This document shows positions 1-12,289 of a DNA stretch of 64,000 nucleotides, one piece after another. The notes under the pieces are model-generated. The model was not told the origin of the DNA. It made no database searches and worked only from the letters and a program-made list of their open reading frames with translations. Position 1 is the first letter of the stretch; every line of letters starts with the position of its first letter. This DNA is from Brachycybe producta (taxonomy: Eukaryota > Arthropoda > Diplopoda > Playtdesmida > Andrognathidae): positions 2,755,131-2,819,130 of the forward strand of contig JAUPFP010000006.1 in the NCBI GenBank assembly GCA_036925085.1, written 5' to 3'. The translations under genes were made by a program, and so were the position numbers.

Positions 1-290
1 AAAACGCATTTCGACGATGGAATGGCTTTTTTCGATTTTTCTGTTAGAATTGTTTGGAAGAAGAGGAGGGGAAGAAGAAGAAAAATGTCACTTTAGATTT
101 GTCTCAAAACACAAACCCAAACTCAACCTGTGCAAAAACTGACTGTAGGCCCTACCTTTTTAATAATAATGCTGCATTTTTAGTCAATAAATCTATACCA
201 AAGCTGTATTCAAATTGTACATATAGATCAATGAAGGGACTTCCATCTCAAATGATGATGGCAAGGGTTGGAGTGGAGGCTAATTATTAA
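1..290. other. Non-genic sequence at window start
   Basis: No gene recognised. A short open frame exists but has no domain or splice context. Confidence 0.3.
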
Positions 291-480
291 TAAAATGTTG
301 GAGTTCCCATTTTTATGCAATATGAAGCAAATGTTCCTCTGTTGCTCCAAAATTGGCTCTTGGGCCACAGAACACATTGCAATTTTGACGATGCTTTTCA
401 CATGCTACGAATGAACTGTTGTCCCTCTGTCACTGACCTTCTTGGCTGCTTTCAGAGTATAATCTTTCAAATATACATTT
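291..480. repeat. Degenerate copy of repeat family D
   Basis: The stretch around 390-460 (GATGCTTTTCACATGCT..., GTCCCTCTG..., TTGGCTGCT) resembles the element at 8283-8480. Its beginning (ATTTTTATGCAATATGAAGCAAATGTT) also resembles the terminus of the element at 16905. Confidence 0.4.
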
Positions 481-844
481 AGAGCACCGAGTTGGAGACC
501 AAATTAACAACCCCCTCTCTATCGCCAGAATATTTCCAATCCAGATTACTAAGAAGCATCGTTAGCCTCTACCGCCAAGCCTCGTCAACGTTTGAGATGA
601 AACACATGAGAACAAGGAAGGAAAGACTATAAGGACCTGACCTGACTATAAAGACGGCATAAGAAAGAGGCAGAGAGGCCCTTTTCCTGTGAAATCTGAC
701 CCGTTTGCGACTCTAAACTCTGGTCTTAATTTAGTTAAAGATACAACTTTATTGATTAATTTCACCTATAAATTGAAAAAGGCGAATAAGAGACTAGAAG
801 TGGCAAAACGACACTTAAAATATAGTGTTACAATTTTGCTCAGT

Positions 845-1207
845 ATACGAAAGCAGCAAACTCATCAGAAATGTTTTTTTTTAGAAAACTAGAAGGGTGA
901 AGAAGAATCACTTCATTTTCATCAAAACTCGCACACGAGTAACAGTAAGAGAGTGTTTTAGAAATTAGAAGGGTAACTCAATCACTTAAGGGTATTTTCA
1001 TGTTGAAATCTTTCAAAATAAACTTTTTATGCCAGTTGAAAATGACTCAATTTGAAGCAGAAACGATAATTTTTAAATTTTTGTCTATAAAACGTTTATT
1101 TTGTAAAACATCAACATGGAAAAGCTACTTAGTGATTGAGCTACCCTTCCAGTTTCTAAAATAATTTCTAGTTTCTCATAATTTCCCTCTTCTGAAAGAC
1201 AAATTAT
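845..1207. repeat. Foldback family A copy
   Basis: Left arm TTAGAAATTAGAAGGGTAAC and right arm CTACCCTTCCAGTTTC face each other around a TTTCAAAATAAACTTTTTATG / AAACGTTTATTTTG core. An extra partial left arm lies at 885. Confidence 0.75.
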
Positions 1208-2840
1208 CTTAAGATGCGCTCACATTGTCACAATACTTAAACAAGATTCTTTTAAACATGTTTAAATCAACCTTAATCTATCTTAAACGTGTTTGTCCTA
1301 TAAAGACATTTGACGAAATAAATAGGCGAAATGGGAGCCCGTGTTAGGTAGAATGGGTCTCTTCATCTCGCATTATACATGTATATCGGTGCCACTTAAA
1401 AAGTCCGCGCGTGACAGAATATGTGAATGGTGTGACCAGTTGTTGACACGTGTTTATTACCCCGTTAATGGGGGATTTCATAATAATTACGCGCGGACTC
1501 ATTTGTATAAATTATATCCAATCAATGTCCATTAGGAGACGGCCCGGTGGAGAGAATGGAGGCTGAATGAGAGATCGTATCTACAATAAGAATCATTAAT
1601 CACGACATTCAATCACTTTGGGGAGGTTTTGATTGCGTCATTTTTATACAGAGTGAACACAAAGTCTCAAGCAACGCACGAACTTTAATTGTAATCAAGT
1701 TCTTCCGGACATCATCTTCCATGTTAACAATTGGAAGCAGTTTCAGATAACAGTTTTTTGGTCTTCAACTGTTGTTATCTCTAGACTGGTGTGTTCTCCA
1801 TCTAAAACAATGACCATGAGTTGTAGGTAGAGGCTAATTACTTTGCTTTCACTACAAAAATTAACTGTAGTTACATATGGTTAACTATACAGACATGCCA
1901 TAAATGGCACTTTTGCGTGTTTCCACATTTAAGACACTTATCTGATTGTGTCACTTCCTGTTAAACAGTTGTGAAATTGTCACTCCTCATTCAGTTAAAA
2001 ATTGAGTGCCCTCGCTGTCCGCCATGTTGTTTGTAGGCTAAATTACTTTACGTACAAGGAAGTCTTGTAGTTTAACCATTCAATAATATTGTGTTTAACC
2101 ACATTGTGTCACCACATTTGCTACCACTTTTCTTCCAATGTATTCAAAGAAACCGGAGTGCATGTTTGGCACACTTCGTACTCTAATGTAATCTATAGTA
2201 AAAACTAGCACTCACTTCCATCCAATCCAAATCGTTCCTTAAGATGGAATCGTCATAGACTCACAGGCCACGATATTCTCAAGAGAACTGGCTAACAGAG
2301 GACATTGAAAGCCATGGAGGAACTTCGTGACCACTCTGCATATAGTTTTAAATCTCCAATCTCAGTGGGACTTGAGCGAGAAGGGGTGGTGGTGTCGGGT
2401 AGGACCCCTACCACTACAACCACCACCCCTAACACACATTCTCCCTTGTGTCTCTGAGATTGCGTGGGTGTTTATAGTTTATAGTGACGACGATGATGAT
2501 GATGATAATAATAATCATTTCACACTATTAAAAAAGTCCATTAACAAATCCACACTTTTTTTTTTGCATCATATCTCCTTGTAGATGTTGTCTATAGCAT
2601 ATTATAATAAATAATAATTGTGTACATACATTATTATATCGTGTGTGTGTGTGACTTGAGTGTGTGATAAGAACAAAAGTTACAACCACAAACAACTTTT
2701 CATATTTTGTTTCTTGTTCCGCCACGAAAACATAATTTCATATGTAATTTTTGCTTTCCTGGAATTCTCCAGAATGAAATTTCCATCTGAGAAACAGGAC
2801 ACTAATTACTAAAACGCAAGTTTAACTAACAAACTATACT
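1208..2840. other. Non-genic sequence
   Basis: No gene recognised. It contains a 31-base imperfect hairpin near 1746-1776 (TAACAGTT...AACTGTTGTTA), a GAT/AAT run at 2487-2515 and a short GT run at 2641-2653. Confidence 0.4.
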
Positions 2841-2849
2841 TGTTATCTA

Positions 2850-3375
2850 TAATTATACTTGAAACTATACACTTTTAAAAACACTTTGTAGGAAAGAAGA
2901 ATCAAGCTATCGGCATGAAGAAAATTAGGATGATGCAATACCTGGTATAGCCATTTAACATGGTGCGTGTTCGGTGTTCGGTTATACAGCCGTGTGTTTT
3001 GCACCCAATTATTTTTGAAGCGTAATTTAAAGCACAATAAGAACACAAATATACCCACCACTGTCCAACCACTGATTTTTAAAAAAAATTCTTAAAGTTG
3101 TCTATACATGTTAATTTCCATAGACAATTACAAACGAATATTTAAATATCGTCCATAGAAATTAACATGTAGGCTATTTTCAAACGTTCTTTAAAAATAG
3201 AAATTCTAACTATAGGTTTTGCAAAAAGTATATCAGTGGATGGACAGTAATTTTGAGTTCTTATTGCACTTTAAATTATGTTTATAAAATAACTGTGCTC
3301 AAAACACACACGACTGTAAATGAAAACTAGCTCACATACCAAATGGCTATACTAGGTATTGCGTCATACCTTATC
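2850..3375. repeat. Single-copy long foldback element, about 430-520 bp
   Basis: Two arms read toward a centre near 3150. Left: TGCAATACCTGGTATAGCC, AATTTAAAGCACAATAAGAA, ACATGTTAATTTCCATAGAC. Right: the reverse complements in the same order (GTCCATAGAAATTAACATGT, TTCTTATTGCACTTTAAAT, GGCTATACTAGGTATTGC). Arms are diverged by point changes. Confidence 0.75.
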
Positions 3376-4440
3376 TCTGTCATGCAGATAGCCTTTTAAC
3401 TTTATTTCTTGTCTTTCTATCAGAGATTGTTAAACCCAAGATCCAACACGCAGAAAACGCGAATAAATTCTATATTTTCAGTCAGTGTTTTCTGCAAGTG
3501 GGATTTTCGGCCCTTAGTAGAAAAAAAAAAATTCTTCCACATTTTTTTTTTCTTCTCCCAAAAAATGGTTCCTACTAACTTTAATACCAACCCATGCTAC
3601 AATTATTCTGTCAAACGTGAAAACTCAATCTGAAGAAATGCTGAAATATCATTTTGTATTCTAGTCACGAAGACGCCATCATCAACAACAACAACAAACG
3701 AAATTGCACTGCACAGGGTGTAAAATAAGGTAGTATAGAAAATGGAATACAAGGGGAGGAGGGAGAGGTTGGAGATGAGAGTATAGTAGAAGTTAATCCT
3801 ACTCCTGAGATTAAACTCAATTTACATTCACAAGTTAAGTAATTCTCACTCCCCCCCCCCCCCCCGAACTTCCAATTCCACCTTATTTCTCACTCCATTC
3901 TTTCTATCAAGTTTATAGTTGTAAATTGAAACATTTTCACGGCTTTTGAGAAACAGTTTTCACAATAAAAAAAGAAACTATAAATAAAACATGTTGTGTG
4001 CAATTGAGGTTACCAAAAGTTAACCCACTCTCGCTCTCGTTTCCCCTAGAAATCCCCTTAAAATCCCTCATCTCCCCTCAACACATTCATCATCTTGAAA
4101 TACATTATTGCATCAAAGTCAATAGATTCTGCATATATTTAAAAAAAAAAACACCACCCAGAGGTTTGAAAAAAAAAAAACTCACAACCAACCGATCAGA
4201 TGAGGAAAAAGTGTCATATTCTAAAATTATTGATTGAGAATATTTGCAATTGTTGTAAAATTCCCAGAAGAGAATCTATAAATATGTATTCAATTACAAA
4301 TGATGAGGACCACCTGACGAATAAAGAAAAATTCTATCCATCATCAAACTAATGGAAGACGAGGAAGGAATATATATGTCACATCATCATGGAGGATTTC
4401 AAATTTTAATATCAAATATGCAGGGCTCCAAGATTTTTTT
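3376..4440. other. Non-genic sequence with a poly-C run
   Basis: No gene recognised. A run of 15 C lies at 3851-3865. The remainder is A/T-rich. Confidence 0.4.
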
Positions 4441-4447
4441 CTTCTGG

Positions 4448-4532
4448 TCCACCGTTAAGGTGGTTTAAAGGCCGTGGCATACAGGCGACTTGTAAAATAG
4501 ATGTCGCCTGTGTGCCAAGGCCCTTAAAGCTG
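4448..4532. repeat. Small TIR element (about 85 bp) with TTAA ends
   Basis: TTTAAAGGCCGTGGCATACAG at the left and the inverted GTGTGCCAAGGCCCTTAAAG at the right flank GCGACTTGT...GATGTCGC. Half-copies occur near 39354 (GGCTGTGGCACACAGACGAC) and 59748 (GTCGCCTGTGTGCCAAGGG). Confidence 0.65.
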
Positions 4533-4555
4533 CTAACACGCCTCTTATATAAATC

Positions 4556-4825
4556 CTGACTTCTGTCTTTCAGGAGAGAAAAAATAAAAGCGAAACTTGA
4601 ATGTGTTTAATAAACTAGAAGGGTAGTTAAATCACTTAAGAATACCTTTTATATTTTTAATTTTTGTCTATAAGTTTATTTTGAAAGATATCAACATATA
4701 AATATCCCTAAGTGTCAAGCTATACCCTTCTAGTTTCTTTAACACTTTCTAGTTTCTCTTAATTTTGTTCTTCTGAAAGACAGAATGATCAGAGTTCGAC
4801 AAATCAAGCTGTTCATTAACCAACC
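4556..4825. repeat. Foldback family A copy
   Basis: Arms AAACTAGAAGGGTAG and TACCCTTCTAGTTTC, outer motif TCTGTCTTTCAGG / TCTGAAAGACAGA, right terminus near TCAAGCTGTTCATTAACC. Confidence 0.8.
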
Positions 4826-4989
4826 AAAATTGAACAACAAATTTGGCAATATATTGATTGCTCCAACAACAATTGCCTTTTTCTGGTATATTTTCAATTA
4901 GATCTCATCAATTGCTAAAGACCTATAAATATAGAGGCTAAATATATACAGACTGCATGGGGCATCAAGAGCTCAAAGGACCTTTTTAA

Positions 4990-5300
4990 TGTTTTATAAG
5001 AACAACAGCTGATTTTCGAACCCTCGAGTAAGACCTATTTTACTGAAAGTGTGTTAAATACTAGACCGGTTATCTGAAACACTTAAATCTAATAGTATTT
5101 TCGTGTTATCTTACAAAATAAACTTTTTATAGAGAAATTTAAAATATCGTCTGCTTAAAAGTTGGATCTTTTTTCAAAATAACACAAAAAGCTTATTTTA
5201 AAAGATATCCACAACATGAAAATATATACTTTCAGTGATTGAGCTACTCTTCTAGTTTCTAAAACACTTTCTATAGTTTCTCTTTAATTTTACAAATGGA
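4990..5300. repeat. Foldback family A copy with intact left terminus
   Basis: Left terminus TTTTATAAGAACAACAGCTG, core TTACAAAATAAACTTTTTAT / AAAAAGCTTATTTTAAA, right arm CTACTCTTCTAGTTTC. Confidence 0.75.
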
Positions 5301-6510
5301 AGACGACATTAAACCAAGATATATATAGTTTAAACATGTTAAATTACACAAAAATTCTACTTTCAGTTCTGTTTGTAACTTCTTTGAAGGCCTTCTTCAA
5401 CAACGAGATTGAAGTGTGAAGTTTTCCACTTTTTATGGAGCTACTTGACAGGAAGGTAATGGGCAGCCACGAAGGATGTTGGTGGTGAAGGAAATTTCAA
5501 TGTCTCCTCCTACCATATGTCTATGTGTTTCAAGAAGTATAGTAATTCAGTAATTTCAGTTATTCAGGAAACTGCAGGGGGTCCCGCTCTCTCCACATCC
5601 CTCCACCCACAACCTCCAACACCCCCTCCTCCTCCTCCTCACCTTCAATTCATTTGTCCCACACATCAACCACCAACTTACCTGTCAACATAATGTCCTT
5701 TTGTATTCGAATAGTACTGCCAAGTATATATGGATTCAAAAAGAGATAACAACAACGTTGGTGGTGGTGGTGACGATGATGACAACATTCAAATCATCAT
5801 GAAAACAGTTGACAAGTTGTCTCATTCTTTAAGACCTTCATTTCAAACACAAAGGACCTTTTATTGTGTATTGGGGCGTCGCGTTTGGCAAACTTGTCAA
5901 ATTTCATTTGTAAATTTCAAAAAGATGAATAATAAAAATACTCAACAAAAAAAAACTTCTGTAAAACCAACTTAATAAGCAGCAGCAAGTAAAAAAAAAA
6001 GAAGACAAGAAGAATTCAACAAAAACCCCAAACTCTCCTCCTCTTGTGTCTTTTTTGTCATTGTTAAAATGCACACACACAATTTATTATGAGTATACCC
6101 ATTTGAAACATATGTAAGGGGGGAGGGGGCCCACAGGACCCAACCCCATCCTATTTTAATAGAAATCTCAAAACCGTTTTCTCAGTGAGACTGTGGGACC
6201 CTGCAGTATAAGAGGCTATATAGCCTCTTACAGATTCAAGAATTAAGTTCCTAATAATAAATATTTTTAATGTTAAGTCATATGTAATGAATTAGTCATT
6301 TAAAACGGAGTTAAAAACAACCCACCAGCCACCAGTTTTATAAAAAGTTTTCACTTTGAAAAATGACTCTGCATGCAAGCACAGCCAAGACGGCCTATGA
6401 CAGCAGGACAAAAGATACAAATTATATAGTTCCAGATGGAATAAACAAAGTTCTATAGTGGAACTTTGGGTTATTTCATTACGATTTATAGAAACAAGTT
6501 GAATCTATTT
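5301..6510. other. Non-genic sequence
   Basis: No gene recognised. It contains a CT-rich patch at 5590-5640 and the perfect-looking palindrome AGAGGCTATATAGCCTCT at about 6211. Confidence 0.4.
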
Positions 6511-6514
6511 TTTT

Positions 6515-6790
6515 TTAAAAAACTAGAATGGTAACCGTAAGACTAATTTCAAATTTATATCTTTTAAAATATGATGATATAATGTATTATATAGTTTGAA
6601 AACAAGTTAAAGATGCTTTTGTAATATTTTTGTTTCAACTTGAAGTGAAAAACGAAAATAAACAATTTTTAAAAAGTTTATTTTGAATGATATCAACATA
6701 AAAATAAGTAATCTAAGTACAAGCTTACTATATTAAGTAATAATTTAGCTACAATTCTAGTTACTAACACATTTTCAATTGTTGCTGTTT
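6515..6790. repeat. Degenerate foldback family A copy
   Basis: AAAACTAGAATGGTAAC at the left, AAAAAGTTTATTTTGAATGATATCAAC in the core, and TACAATTCTAGTTACTAACAC at the right. Confidence 0.55.
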
Positions 6791-7505
6791 ATATAATGTT
6801 ATTTCTATAAAATGCAGAGAGTTGTACGCAAGTGTTGTTCTATAAAGAGTCCCAAATAGAATTCGTGTTTTAAAAGTTGACAAAAGAGACCTAAGGACCA
6901 CACCTCCCACAAATAAGGGCCTTTAAAAACAAGACCATCTGTATGCAAAACGTGAATTTATAAGCAAAAATATGTATTTTATATACTAATAGGACAATAA
7001 GGACCCTCTAGCACCCTTCCTTAGTCCCCCCACCCCCCTCTTCGAAGAGAAGAAGTGCCAAAACTTTCTCCATGAGTCCATTGCAATCACCAAATTGAAG
7101 GGTCCTGTCAAAAGATGGGTCCGTTGTGAATTAGTAAATCCAGGAATTGAGTTGAGAAGAGGGCAGAAGGTGTCCAATTATCCCCATTGATATTCACAAC
7201 GGGAAGTCATCACCAAATGTCAAAGCATTAGCCCCGGGCCAGTACACACCACCATATATAACAAGGAGGAACCAAACCCCACCCCCCTCTTTTTCAATCT
7301 CCTATAGATAACACCTTTTTCTCATCATCATCATCATCACCTTCTCCTCCTCCTCCTCCTCTCCTGATCCTCACACTGTCTTTCAATAACGCACCCATTT
7401 TTAAAAACCATAAAGACTAGAATATACCCTGCATTGCACACGTGGTGGAAAAGAAGACAAAAAATAACGTGAGAAATTTCTCAACACACACGTGCAACAA
7501 AAAAA
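6791..7505. other. Non-genic sequence
   Basis: No gene recognised. Short CAT and CTC runs occur near 7324-7365. Confidence 0.35.
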
Positions 7506-7510
7506 TAAAA

Positions 7511-7700
7511 GACAGTCATACCTCGTTCAACGATATAGGAATGAATTTCCTGAAAATCGTATCGTTAATCAAATCAAAATTTGAGTCCGTCTTAATACAG
7601 AGTCGTTTCTGTCTATTACAAAACTACATGAGGTTTGTTAACAACGTTATAGCGAGGTGTCGTTCGCTCAGAGGTAAAAACGTTAAGCGAGGGTATATAT
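7511..7700. mobile_element. Possible pogo/Tigger-like MITE remnant
   Basis: The left end CAGTCATACCTCGTTCAACG and the inverted right-end stretch ACGTTAAGCGAGGGTATATA resemble the terminal repeats of pogo/Tigger-type elements as I remember them. There is no transposase. An open reading frame spanning it has no support as a gene. Confidence 0.5.
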
Positions 7701-7934
7701 ATTTCAGGGTGAGACATACTGTAGATCTATCTCATCTCTCGAAGAAACATCTCAAAAGTCATCCGACTCATTCGTATATTTCTAGTGTGAATTTGGCTTT
7801 TCATCCAGTAATTCACTAATTCTGTTATAATCACTGATCCATTGAAACTTATATATTTACTAGAAATGTGTTTTCTTTTTCGCACTTCAATTTCTTCTTT
7901 GAACAATCAATCGTAAATGGAGAACAATTTTTTT

Positions 7935-8150
7935 TATTCAACTTCATAATTTGTTTGTTTGTTTGTCCAATGTGCCACCTTCTGAAATATTCGAAACAAA
8001 TTTATACTGCATTCAAGGGATTGAACTCATGACCCACCATGGGCTGAGAGCCAGAGACATTAACCACCTACACCTACAAGACAAGAGGGATTAGATCTTG
8101 TTTTTTCTTACTTTTTAGGCCTTTTTTTTTTACAAAAAAAACAAACATGT
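7935..8150 (-). repeat. tRNA-derived SINE copy, minus orientation
   Basis: On the minus strand: TTGTAGGTGTAGGTGGTTAA (A-box region), GAGTTCAATCCC (B-box), then a body ending with a TTTCAGAAGGTGGCACATTGG-like tail and GACAAACAAACAAACAAAT. It matches the copies at 59250 and 59510. Confidence 0.7.
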
Positions 8151-8282
8151 TTTTTGTTTCATTTTCTTGTTTTGTTTTTTTTACAAATTTGATATATTTT
8201 TGGACAAAATGATTTATTTCATATTGCTTTTTGTAAGCAAAGAGACAAGTTAGAGGCTATAGCTAACATACATAACTCTCAC

Positions 8283-8480
8283 TCAGCTGGAATTCTCTCT
8301 TCCTGAGGAAAAAGTGGTGAATGCCAGGGATAATTTTGTTTTGTGAGATTGATATTTGTATATTCATTTTGTTTTTTTACATATGTGCTGACAATGCTTA
8401 ATGCTGCATGTGGACTTTTATGTCCCTCTGCCATAGGCCTATTTGGCTGCTAGCAAGAGTACTAATTGTAATTGTATTTA
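8283..8480 (+). repeat. Repeat family D copy, orientation 1
   Basis: GGAATTCTCTCTTCCTGAGG through GGCCTATTTGGCTGCTAGCA. It is almost the reverse complement of 9920-10115. Confidence 0.8.
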
Positions 8481-8569
8481 AATTCTCTTTCCAAACTGCA
8501 GTTATTCTAGTTAGACTATATATGCCCCACTGTGAATATAGTAGACTAACTGCGATCAACTAACAGACA

Positions 8570-9015
8570 CAACTTCAAAGAAAGTGTGTTTAATTAGTTG
8601 TGCATTAAAGTTTCGTGTTGATTTGCATTTTAACTTCACATAAAAATGCCATCATTTGGCGTCTTTTCCTCGTCAAATCTCAACATCAAGATGTTTTACG
8701 AACAACAGCTGATTTTCGTGCTCCTTGGTTATTTCTACTGTTTCAGAAGAGCAACAACATTATAAAAAGAAATCTATCACTTAATAGTAGGCCTATTTTC
8801 ATGTTGAATATCTTTCAAAATAAACTTTTTATAAAGACTTTAAAATATTATCTGCTGAAAAGTTTTGTCATTTAAAACTGACATATTAAAGGCTTATGAA
8901 AGTATACTCTTAAGTGATGGAGCTACCCTTCTAGTTTCTAAAACACTTAATAATTTTACCTTAAATTTGCGGTTCTTCTGAAAGACAGAATAACCAGAAA
9001 TTTAAAACCCACATT
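8570..9015. repeat. Foldback family A copy with left terminus and an extra fragment
   Basis: Left terminus TTTTACGAACAACAGCTG at 8692, right arm CTACCCTTCTAGTTTC and TTCTGAAAGACAGAATAACC. A further family-like fragment lies at 8578-8640. Confidence 0.7.
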
Positions 9016-9915
9016 AACACAAAACATCATCACAAGAAATTGTAACATTGAGACTCAACTGAGCCAAAAAGGTCCTAAAAACCATTATTTCACAACATAA
9101 ACAAAATGCCCCCAACCCCCTCAAAAAAAATCATATAAGGGCCCTTATAATTTTGATTGGTTGATATCAAACACGCCTTCAAAGACCTCTGCATCAAATG
9201 GGGGCGTTCAGAGGCATAATACGAAGCGCCCTCTAACGTCAAGACTGAACTATTCATTGATTTTAATCCAAAACAAAATGATTGGATGCAGGTCATCTGG
9301 AACGCTAAAAATGGCTTCTTTTGTGACCGATTCCTTTATTTTCATCTTCTCCCTCCCCCTCTAGCAACACAACACAATTCAAAATCCATTCACTCTCTTT
9401 TATTTTGGAATAGAAAACACGTTTTGGGCTTCATTATCACGAAACTGTGGCTCCATTTTTTTTTGTTATCATCTTATTTCCACCATTTTATAAAAAAAAA
9501 GAGGGAACACACACACAGCATGAATCCATTTCCATAATCATCACAAATCCAACCCCTCCCCCTTTTTTTTCTGCATTAATTTGTCTCTTTTTTCCACCTT
9601 AACCCCCATGAAACACACAACAATCGAAGCATCAGTTTGAAAAGTAATAATAATGTGCAACATCCACAATATATGTAAGGTTTTCAAAATTCCAATCTGG
9701 AGGACACGGGTTTTCACCACCTCCAACCAACCGCCCTCCCTATTATCTTTTAGTATATATTGTATAAAAATGCAAAAGATCTGCGCAAACGAGGAGAGGA
9801 AGCCGAGGCCCCCCTCACTTAATTTGAGTGCGTGTGTAAGGTGCGAACGCACCTTTTTCTTTCATTTTATGGTCAAACTTCCATTCCAATTTTCATATTT
9901 CAGTTCATTCATAAT
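9016..9915. other. Non-genic sequence
   Basis: No gene recognised. Short open frames on both strands lack splice context and domains. Confidence 0.35.
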
Positions 9916-9919
9916 CTAT

Positions 9920-10115
9920 AATTACAATTACATCAAGTACTCTGCTAGCAGCCAAATAGGCCTATGGCAGAGGGACATAAAAGTCCACATGCAGCATTAA
10001 GCATTGTCAAGCACATATATAAAAAACAAAATGAATATACAAATGTCAATCCCACAAAACAAAATTATCCCTGGCATTCACCACTTCTTCCTCAGGAAGA
10101 GAATTCCCCATTGTC
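9920..10115 (-). repeat. Repeat family D copy, orientation 2
   Basis: CTGCTAGCAGCCAAATAGGC through CCTCAGGAAGAGAATTCC, the reverse complement of the copy at 8283-8480 about 1.4 kb away, with high similarity by eye. Confidence 0.8.
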
Positions 10116-10294
10116 TTTATAACTCTAGGAAGAAAGACTAATAATATGAATCTGTGATAGCAAAAATCTCCCTAATTTTCCTAGAGTGGTCAGCACTGCC
10201 CACGTATACAGTGCTTTATGAACATCACACCACGTGTCATTTTCCCAAACAATTTCAAACTTAACCGGTGCCTCTCTTCAACTGTTTTCACCGG

Positions 10295-10645
10295 TGGCGC
10301 TGATCAAGCGCCAAATTGAACAAACGCCAAACTGAATAAGCGCCAAACTGAATAACCGCCAAAATGTGATAAACACATTGTTAGGTTAGGTTAGGTTAGG
10401 TTTGGTTAGGTTAGGTTGTTCTGTTTGTAAATCTGCACAGTCTGACGTCTATAAAAGCTCACAATATTTGGACCATCAGAATTTACAAAAAACCTGAATA
10501 ACCGCCAAACTGAATAAACGCCAAATGGAACAAACGCCAAATGGAATAAGCGCCAAATGGAAGAAACGCCAATCTGAATAAAAGCCAAAAATTTGGCGGT
10601 TATTCAGTTTGGCGTTTGTTCCATTTGGCGCTTATTCAGTCGCCC
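10295..10645. repeat. CGCCAAA short-unit repeat with internal (TTAGG)n patch
   Basis: Units of 16-18 bases (GCGCCAAATTGAACAAA, CGCCAAACTGAATAAG, CGCCAAATGGAACAAA) occur at 10308-10370 and 10498-10585. Inverted units (TTGGCGGTTATTCAGTTTGG) follow at 10592-10642, so the block can fold. Confidence 0.8.
10380..10418 (+). repeat. Interstitial (TTAGG)n array
   Basis: About seven TTAGG units, one with TTTGG, lying inside the CGCCAAA repeat. Confidence 0.9.
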
Positions 10646-10649
10646 CTTT

Positions 10650-10985
10650 TCACCTTCAGGAGCAAAACACTTTCAACTTTCTCTTCATTATATGCTCCTG
10701 AAACTGCAAAATTAACCAGAATATAAAATAGTTTTATCTTTAAGATAAAATATCTGTATTTAATCAAAGTATATCAGTTCATTTTTAGGTTTTTATTTCA
10801 TATTGTTATCTTTCGAAATATACTTTTTTTATAAAGAAAATACTGTCCACTTATTAATTATCAAATACATGAAAATTTTAGAAAAATAATCAACATGAAA
10901 ATACCCTTAATAATTGAGATACCCTTCTAGTTTCTAAAAAAAAAACGCTTTCAAGTTTACTCTTCATTTTATGCGTGAAAATACA
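10650..10985. repeat. Foldback family A copy, rearranged
   Basis: Left part looks like a right arm (TTCAGGAGCAAAACACTTTC). Core ATCTTTCGAAATATACTTTT, right arm GATACCCTTCTAGTTTC. Confidence 0.6.
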
Positions 10986-11442
10986 ACGATTAAAACAAAA
11001 CTTATGTGTTTTCTTGTCACTTTCTGAGTTACATTGTCACCGGAAACCTTTCGAAAAAAAAAACCTCAAAATTGACTCGCGAGTTGCCAGTTGCCCATCC
11101 ACACCCTCATTATTCACCTCTACCCCCCCCCCCCCCCCCCCTTTAGCAACACCAATTACTCTCTATAGGAAAGACGCCTTTTGCCACCAAAACTATTATC
11201 TCAACTTGCATTTTTACATACAGACTTAGAGAGAGAGACAGAAATTCAATAACATTTACACAAAGCTTTTTGTATGGAGTAAAATGGCAACTTGAAGATG
11301 AACAAGATTGGGGTTCTCTCAACCCCCCCCCCCCCCCAACACCTCCATTATTTTCTAATTAAGGGCATTGCAATGCAGTTCGGATTCGATCGATATTATA
11401 TAGAATGTACCCAAATTCAAGCATAATAATGATTAGTCCCTC

Positions 11443-11485
<43 letters not shown>

Positions 11486-12141
11486 GAGGCAAAATAGGAA
11501 CCACACACTTAAGGGGATGAAATTATCGAAACATAACATTGAAAAAATGGACATTTTCAAAATTATTAATTCTCCTATACTCCCCCATCATCATCATCAT
11601 CATCATCATAAACATCTTCTTTCAATAAGTATATTGTTAAATGCAAACATGTATAGAGGACGCCACCTCCTTCTCAACACTATTAGTATAATAGTTTGCA
11701 CACACAGATAGAGGGCGCTACCTCTAACTCAACACATATCTATCAATGTCTATTGTGAATAGACATACACATTTTGATAACAATATACCAATGTCACAAT
11801 TCTTCATTCTGTCCATCATCATCGATTCATCATCATTTCTATACAGAAGTCGAATTATGCAAATATAATAAGGCCACCCTGTGATGAATTGAATGTGTGC
11901 TTTATTTAAGCCTAACTATAAGCTAAATTAAGCAGTCATTCTAATATTCTATAATTGGGTACTCATCCCATTTTAATTACTTATGACAATCACTAATACA
12001 AACCATCCGAGCTATAAACTAAGTTCTAAATATAATTAGATCTAATTATAATCAGCTTATTTATTCAAATAACTTTTATTCAGTTTCATTTGTTAATTCT
12101 AGTTAACATCATCAGGCAAATTAGGGTAAAGTAAAGTTATG

Positions 12142-12174
<33 letters not shown>

Positions 12175-12285
12175 CTGCACATGCGTAGTAGAAGCAGCAG
12201 CAGCAAAGCCACCTTACCTTAATCTACATTAAAATCTCATGGTTTGAAGAAAAGCTTAAGTGGATTTCAAGTGTAAACTAATACA
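10986..12285. other. Non-genic sequence with simple repeats
   Basis: Poly-C at 11123-11141 and 11323-11337, (ATT)n at 11445-11485, (CAT)n at 11587-11609, (CT)n-(AT)n at 12143-12174. No gene recognised. Confidence 0.5.
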
Positions 12286-12289
12286 CTGG

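Noticed and set aside
7442..7819. 125-codon open frame as a gene
   Set aside because: It overlaps the pogo-like MITE, has no domain and no splice context.
10406..10588. Minus-strand protein with repeated WRLF/FGVY units
   Set aside because: It is only a translation of the CGCCAAA repeat.
10295..10645. CRISPR array
   Set aside because: Spacers are themselves repeats and the units invert; the DNA is animal nuclear.
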